Shown: positions 52,224-54,697 of the stretch, one piece after another
How the letters are laid out: the number at the start of each line of letters is the position of its first letter
Position numbering within the stretch: the first letter of the stretch is position 1
Assembly: GCF_000949295.1 (NCBI RefSeq)
Contig: NZ_JXYS01000081.1
Location: 1-54,697, forward strand
DNA length: 54,697 bases
Reading direction: 5' to 3'
Source of the DNA: Acidithrix ferrooxidans
GTDB taxonomy: Bacteria; Actinomycetota; Acidimicrobiia; Acidimicrobiales; Acidimicrobiaceae
Translations under genes and position numbers: made by a program
Notes under the pieces: model-generated
Database searches by the model: none
What the model was told of the DNA's origin: nothing
The model's input: the letters and a program-made list of their open reading frames with translations, nothing else

Positions 52224-53165
52224 ATGACCGATATGAATACTACCTCAAAGTCCTCCCTTGAATCGGATATCTCCTTGCGTGACTATTTGAAAGAGATATC
52301 GAAATATCCACTTTTGAATTCTGAAGAGGAGCTGGAACTGGCCAGTCGGATCGATGCTCGGACTCTAGCGCTGGTTCGCCTTGAAGCCAATGAGCCCCTC
52401 GAAGGTGATCAAGAGCTTATAAAACTTGGTGATTTGGCTAAGTTGAAACTTACCAACTCCAATCTTCGATTGGTGGTGTCGATAGCTAAACGTTATCGCT
52501 ATCGAGGTCTCTCGTTCTTAGACCTTATCCAAGAGGGCAATATTGGGTTGATGCGGGCTGCTGAGAAGTTCGATTACCGAAAGGGCTTTAGGTTTTCGAC
52601 TTACGCCACTTGGTGGATCAAACAAGCTATTGTTCGATCCATAGGTGAGCAGAAGGGTAATATCCGGATCCCACAGCATATCCTCGACGATCTAAATTTG
52701 ATTACAAGAATTAAAGGCACTCTAAAGCAGGAGTTGGCTCGGGATCCAACGATGCCGGAGCTGGCGCGTGCTTGCCAGATGCCCCTCGAACATATCGTCG
52801 ATCTCCTAAACATCAAGTCGGACTCCATCTCGTTGGATCAGAATTTAAAGTCAGACTCCGAAGGGGAAGTCACCTTGATGGACATGATTGAAGATGAGTC
52901 ATCGGCGAGTCGCTATCTTGGTGTTGAGCAGGAGGATATTAGGGGGCGCTTACGTCATGCCTTGGATGAATTGGGCGATAAAGAGAGGGAAGTTCTTTCG
53001 CTTAAGTATGGTCTTGGCTCTGCAGCAGTTCCCATTCGTGACGACGAGATTGCTCGACTAATGGGTGTGTCGAAGGAACGGATTCATCAAATTGAGTCAC
53101 GTGCTATGCGTAGGGTGAAATTTGGAAATTCCGCGGAAGAACTTCGAGGTCTGATAGACCTTTAA
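52224..53165 (+). CDS. sigA: RNA polymerase sigma factor, RpoD/SigA-like
   Basis: The 313-residue protein has region 1.2 (SLRDYLKEISKYPLLNSEEE), region 2 (76-145: LTNSNLRLVVSIAKRYRYRG, LIQEGNIGLMRAAEKFDYRK, FRFSTYATWWIKQAIVRSI), region 3 (about 155-225) and region 4 (240-305; HTH RDDEIARLMGVSKERIHQIE). The ATG at 52224 is chosen; the frame is open for 86 codons more, but that part overlaps dnaG and has no sigma similarity. It lacks the long acidic region 1.1 of most primary sigma factors, so it could be the primary factor in short form or an HrdB-like group 2 factor. Position after dnaG favours the primary one. Confidence 0.93.
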   Translation: MTDMNTTSKSSLESDISLRDYLKEISKYPLLNSEEELELASRIDARTLALVRLEANEPLEGDQELIKLGDLAKLKLTNSNLRLVVSIAKRYRYRGLSFLDLIQEGNIGLMRAAEKFDYRKGFRFSTYATWWIKQAIVRSIGEQKGNIRIPQHILDDLNLITRIKGTLKQELARDPTMPELARACQMPLEHIVDLLNIKSDSISLDQNLKSDSEGEVTLMDMIEDESSASRYLGVEQEDIRGRLRHALDELGDKEREVLSLKYGLGSAAVPIRDDEIARLMGVSKERIHQIESRAMRRVKFGNSAEELRGLIDL

Positions 53166-53291
53166 CCCTCGAGCTACGATGACTGACCGTTGGTGGATGG
53201 TTGGTAACTCGGAGCCCAGGCGAAATTATCTCATAATGTATTTTGAGTGTATTGAAGTTGGGTTCAGCGTGCTAAATTGTAAAGGTACCTT

Positions 53292-53364
53292 TCCGGGGTA
53301 GCTCAATTGGCAGAGCACGCGGCTGTTAACCGCGGTGTTGAGAGTTCGAGTCTCTCCCCCGGAG
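53292..53364 (+). tRNA. tRNA-Asn (anticodon GTT)
   Basis: The 73-nt gene folds as a full cloverleaf: acceptor TCCGGGG / CCCCGGA with discriminator G, D-stem GCTC / GAGC, anticodon stem CGCGG / CCGCG with loop CTGTTAA (GTT at 53325-53327), and T-stem GAGAG / CTCTC with loop TTCGAGT. CCA is not encoded; GCTTTTTATTTTT follows and would terminate transcription. A -10-like TAAATT at 53273 with TTGAAG at 53252 (15-bp spacer) may be the promoter. Confidence 0.97.
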
Positions 53365-53396
53365 CTTTTTATTTTTCGAGGTCGTAGATACTTTTT

Positions 53397-53422
53397 TTGA
53401 GCTTGGCAATTGCCAAGCTCAA
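53397..53422. terminator. Perfect 26-bp palindrome, probable bidirectional terminator
   Basis: TTGAGCTTGGCAA (53397-53409) is followed at once by its reverse complement TTGCCAAGCTCAA (53410-53422). ACTTTTTTT lies before it and CTTTTATT after it, so it can act in either direction. It is 33 bp past tRNA-Asn, which already has its own T-run. The 53423-53664 stretch after it holds no gene. Confidence 0.65.
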
Positions 53423-53664
53423 CTTTTATTGCGATTCTTCTTCGGGTTGACGCAAAGCCAACTTTTTCCTCAGGGTTATAGATCCAAGGTATTGACCAAT
53501 TGGGGCGTTTGTTTGTTTTAAGTGCAATTATCGCTAAAGCCAATGCGAAAGATTTGTCTCGCTCGTGGATTTAATGGCTCTTGGATAAAATAGCAATCGG
53601 TTCAAGTGATAATTGCGAAATGGGTATGTGAAGTATGTTTGACGTCTCTTCGATCTTGTCGGTC

Positions 53665-54105
53665 ATGCCAGACAGGAAAGCTCCAAGGATATGTTTTGTC
53701 TGCGCTGGAAATATCTGTCGGTCACCTATGGCGGAGTTTGTAGCAGTTAATGTCGCTCTCGACCATGGCATGAGTGCTCAAATCTCTAGTGCTGGGACTG
53801 GATCCTAGCATATCGGTCAAGATGCAGATCCTAGGGCACATGAAGCACTTTCACGAAAGGGCTACAGCTCGCATCGCCATAGCGCATCTAAGTTCGAACC
53901 TAATAAGTCAAGGGACCTGGATCTAATTGTGGCCCTGGATAACGAGAATTACGACTTTTTGCGTCGGCTAAGTTCCAAGAGATCTTGGAAGGCTGAACTT
54001 GTCATGTTACGTTACTTTGATCCGATGCTAAGCGGCCTTCATTGGGAGCCTTCGCATGAGTTCGATGTGCCAGATCCTTATTTAGGCGATAGCTCAAGTT
54101 TCGGC
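53665..54105 (+). pseudogene. Low-molecular-weight protein-tyrosine phosphatase, amber mutation and intron interruption
   Basis: From ATG 53665 the frame reads APRICFVCAGNICRSPMAEF, with the CX5R active site C13-AGNIC-R19, then ISSAGTGS. A TAG at 53806-53808 (codon 48) stands where the family has Trp (TGS-W-HIG). The frame continues correctly: HIGQDADPRAHEALSRKGY, LDLIVALDNENYDFLRRL and the general-acid segment FDVPDPYLGDSSSFG. It departs from the family at 54106, where GTGCG begins a group II intron; the last ~25 residues would lie beyond the window. ATG 53635 is an alternative start in the same frame. The gene would encode a cytoplasmic phosphatase, but as read it makes only 47 residues unless the amber is suppressed. 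Confidence 0.85.
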
Positions 54106-54697
54106 GTGCGTCATGAATGAAAGAGGTTGTAAATCATGTAGAAGCTGATAACAATCACACTGCAATGCTACATAGATGATGGAGGTAGGCCCTCCGGGAT
54201 CGCCTTTTGGGAGGAGATTCCAAACCACCGTACGGGGCATTAGCTAAAGACTGTTGTCCAAAGCGGTACTAAAAAAGTTAGAGCAATGACTCTTTCAGGT
54301 ATGAGTTAAGAAGACGAGTGAAAACAAACCACTGACGAAGCGTTCGAAATTGGTATGGATGATGTCGAAACCGAGGGACGTCGAACTTTCGGGACAACTT
54401 GGAGACTAACCCAATTAGTGCTCCCCTTGGCTATATGGGGGCATCCGGCGTGTAGGTGGCGTGAGCTTAACATCAGGCGTTTATGTGGAACATGAGAACC
54501 CAGTCCTAGACGTTCTTGGCTAAGCCCACATGGGCTAAGCCCAAAGATGAGGAAAAACCTACAAGTTGCAGATCAACAAGAGGGAAAGTACCAAATGCCT
54601 ATGGATTGGGGGCGGACCATCCCGTAGTAGCTACGAAGTCCTTGTAATGAGGATGTAAGCCAAAGAGATGGAGTAAACAGCAGATCTAGTTGTAATT
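54106..54697 (+). mobile_element. Group II intron, 5' part (domain I onward), cut by the window end
   Basis: It starts GTGCG, matching the 5' consensus GUGYG, exactly where the phosphatase similarity stops. About 590 nt of structured noncoding sequence follow, with segments of the kind seen before ltrA-type maturase genes (GGACGTCGAACTTTCGGGAC around 54374, GGAGACTAACCCAATTAGTG, GGAACATGAGAACCC, GTAGTAGCTACGAAGTCC). A candidate EBS1 GTCGAAA (54364-54370) can pair with the seven exon bases before the site (TTTCGGC, 54099-54105) with one G-U pair. The reverse transcriptase gene and 3' end are outside the window. Class is not assigned. Confidence 0.75.

Noticed and set aside
54462-54467. TGAGCT as EBS2 of the group II intron pairing with AGCTCA in the exon
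   Set aside because: It lies 3' of the candidate EBS1, whereas EBS2 normally precedes EBS1 in domain I; probably chance.

Overview
The window looks like a chromosomal contig from an actinobacterium with low to moderate GC, most probably an acidophilic, iron-using member of the Acidimicrobiia (Acidithrix/Ferrimicrobium-like). This is inferred from protein character: a BldD-type regulator, actinobacterial-style FABP/nitrobindin and Acs, an actinobacterial Flp/Tad cluster, an FTR1 iron permease, and the backbone order lepA / hrcA-dnaJ-rsmE / hemW / phoH-ybeY-CBS hemolysin-era / uppS-recO-glyS / ppdK / dnaG-sigA. No taxonomic search could be run. Both ends lie in mobile elements (an IS630 transposase cut by base 1 and the 5' half of a group II intron cut by base 54697), so the window may be a whole assembly contig that broke at repeats.

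Layout. 1-2500: IS630-family transposase, a decayed AAA-DUF4143 ATPase, and an unassigned decayed gene. 2536-4811: divergent rpsT and lepA. 4867-7600: a cytochrome P450 followed by a DNA photolyase. 7601-10678: a gene graveyard with a decayed two-gene ATPase + RloB-like pair that resembles an abortive-infection (AbiL-type) defence locus, a GNAT gene, and two orphan intrinsic terminators. 10679-12807: FTR1 iron permease and a GT2 glycosyltransferase. 13189-18632: CIRCE-controlled hrcA-dnaJ-rsmE, a BldD-like regulator with a c-di-GMP signature, hemW and an unknown gene. 19011-21926: acs with a downstream satP acetate transporter. 23317-24288: a tyrosine phosphatase in AT-rich, gene-poor DNA. 25331-35879: a Tad/Flp pilus cluster on the minus strand (cpaB, cpaE, tadA, tadB, tadC, a pilin-like gene and three TadE/G-like genes), split by an MFS exporter and an MBL hydrolase on the plus strand. 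A small divergent excisionase-type HTH gene (36185) adjoins it. 36741-45357: unknown gene, phoH, ybeY, CBS hemolysin, era, nitrobindin, uppS, small membrane protein, recO, glyS. 45747-53165: ppdK, a B12-binding CarH-like regulator, dnaG and sigA. 53292-54697: tRNA-Asn, a perfect 26-bp palindrome, and a low-molecular-weight tyrosine phosphatase gene that carries an amber codon and is interrupted by a group II intron.

How it works together. Housekeeping genes for translation, ribosome maturation, heat shock, replication and envelope lipid synthesis form a conserved backbone. Three accessory blocks (about 4.8-13 kb, 18.6-36.5 kb and the two ends) interrupt it. Signalling themes are light/B12 (photolyase, P450, CarH-like protein), c-di-GMP (BldD-like protein) and tyrosine dephosphorylation. 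I found no intact undescribed multigene system. The strongest candidates for a second look are the CarH-like regulator with an excisionase-type HTH, the intron-interrupted phosphatase, the decayed AbiL-like pair, the orphan terminators at 10.2-10.4 kb and the dyad between lepA and the P450 gene.
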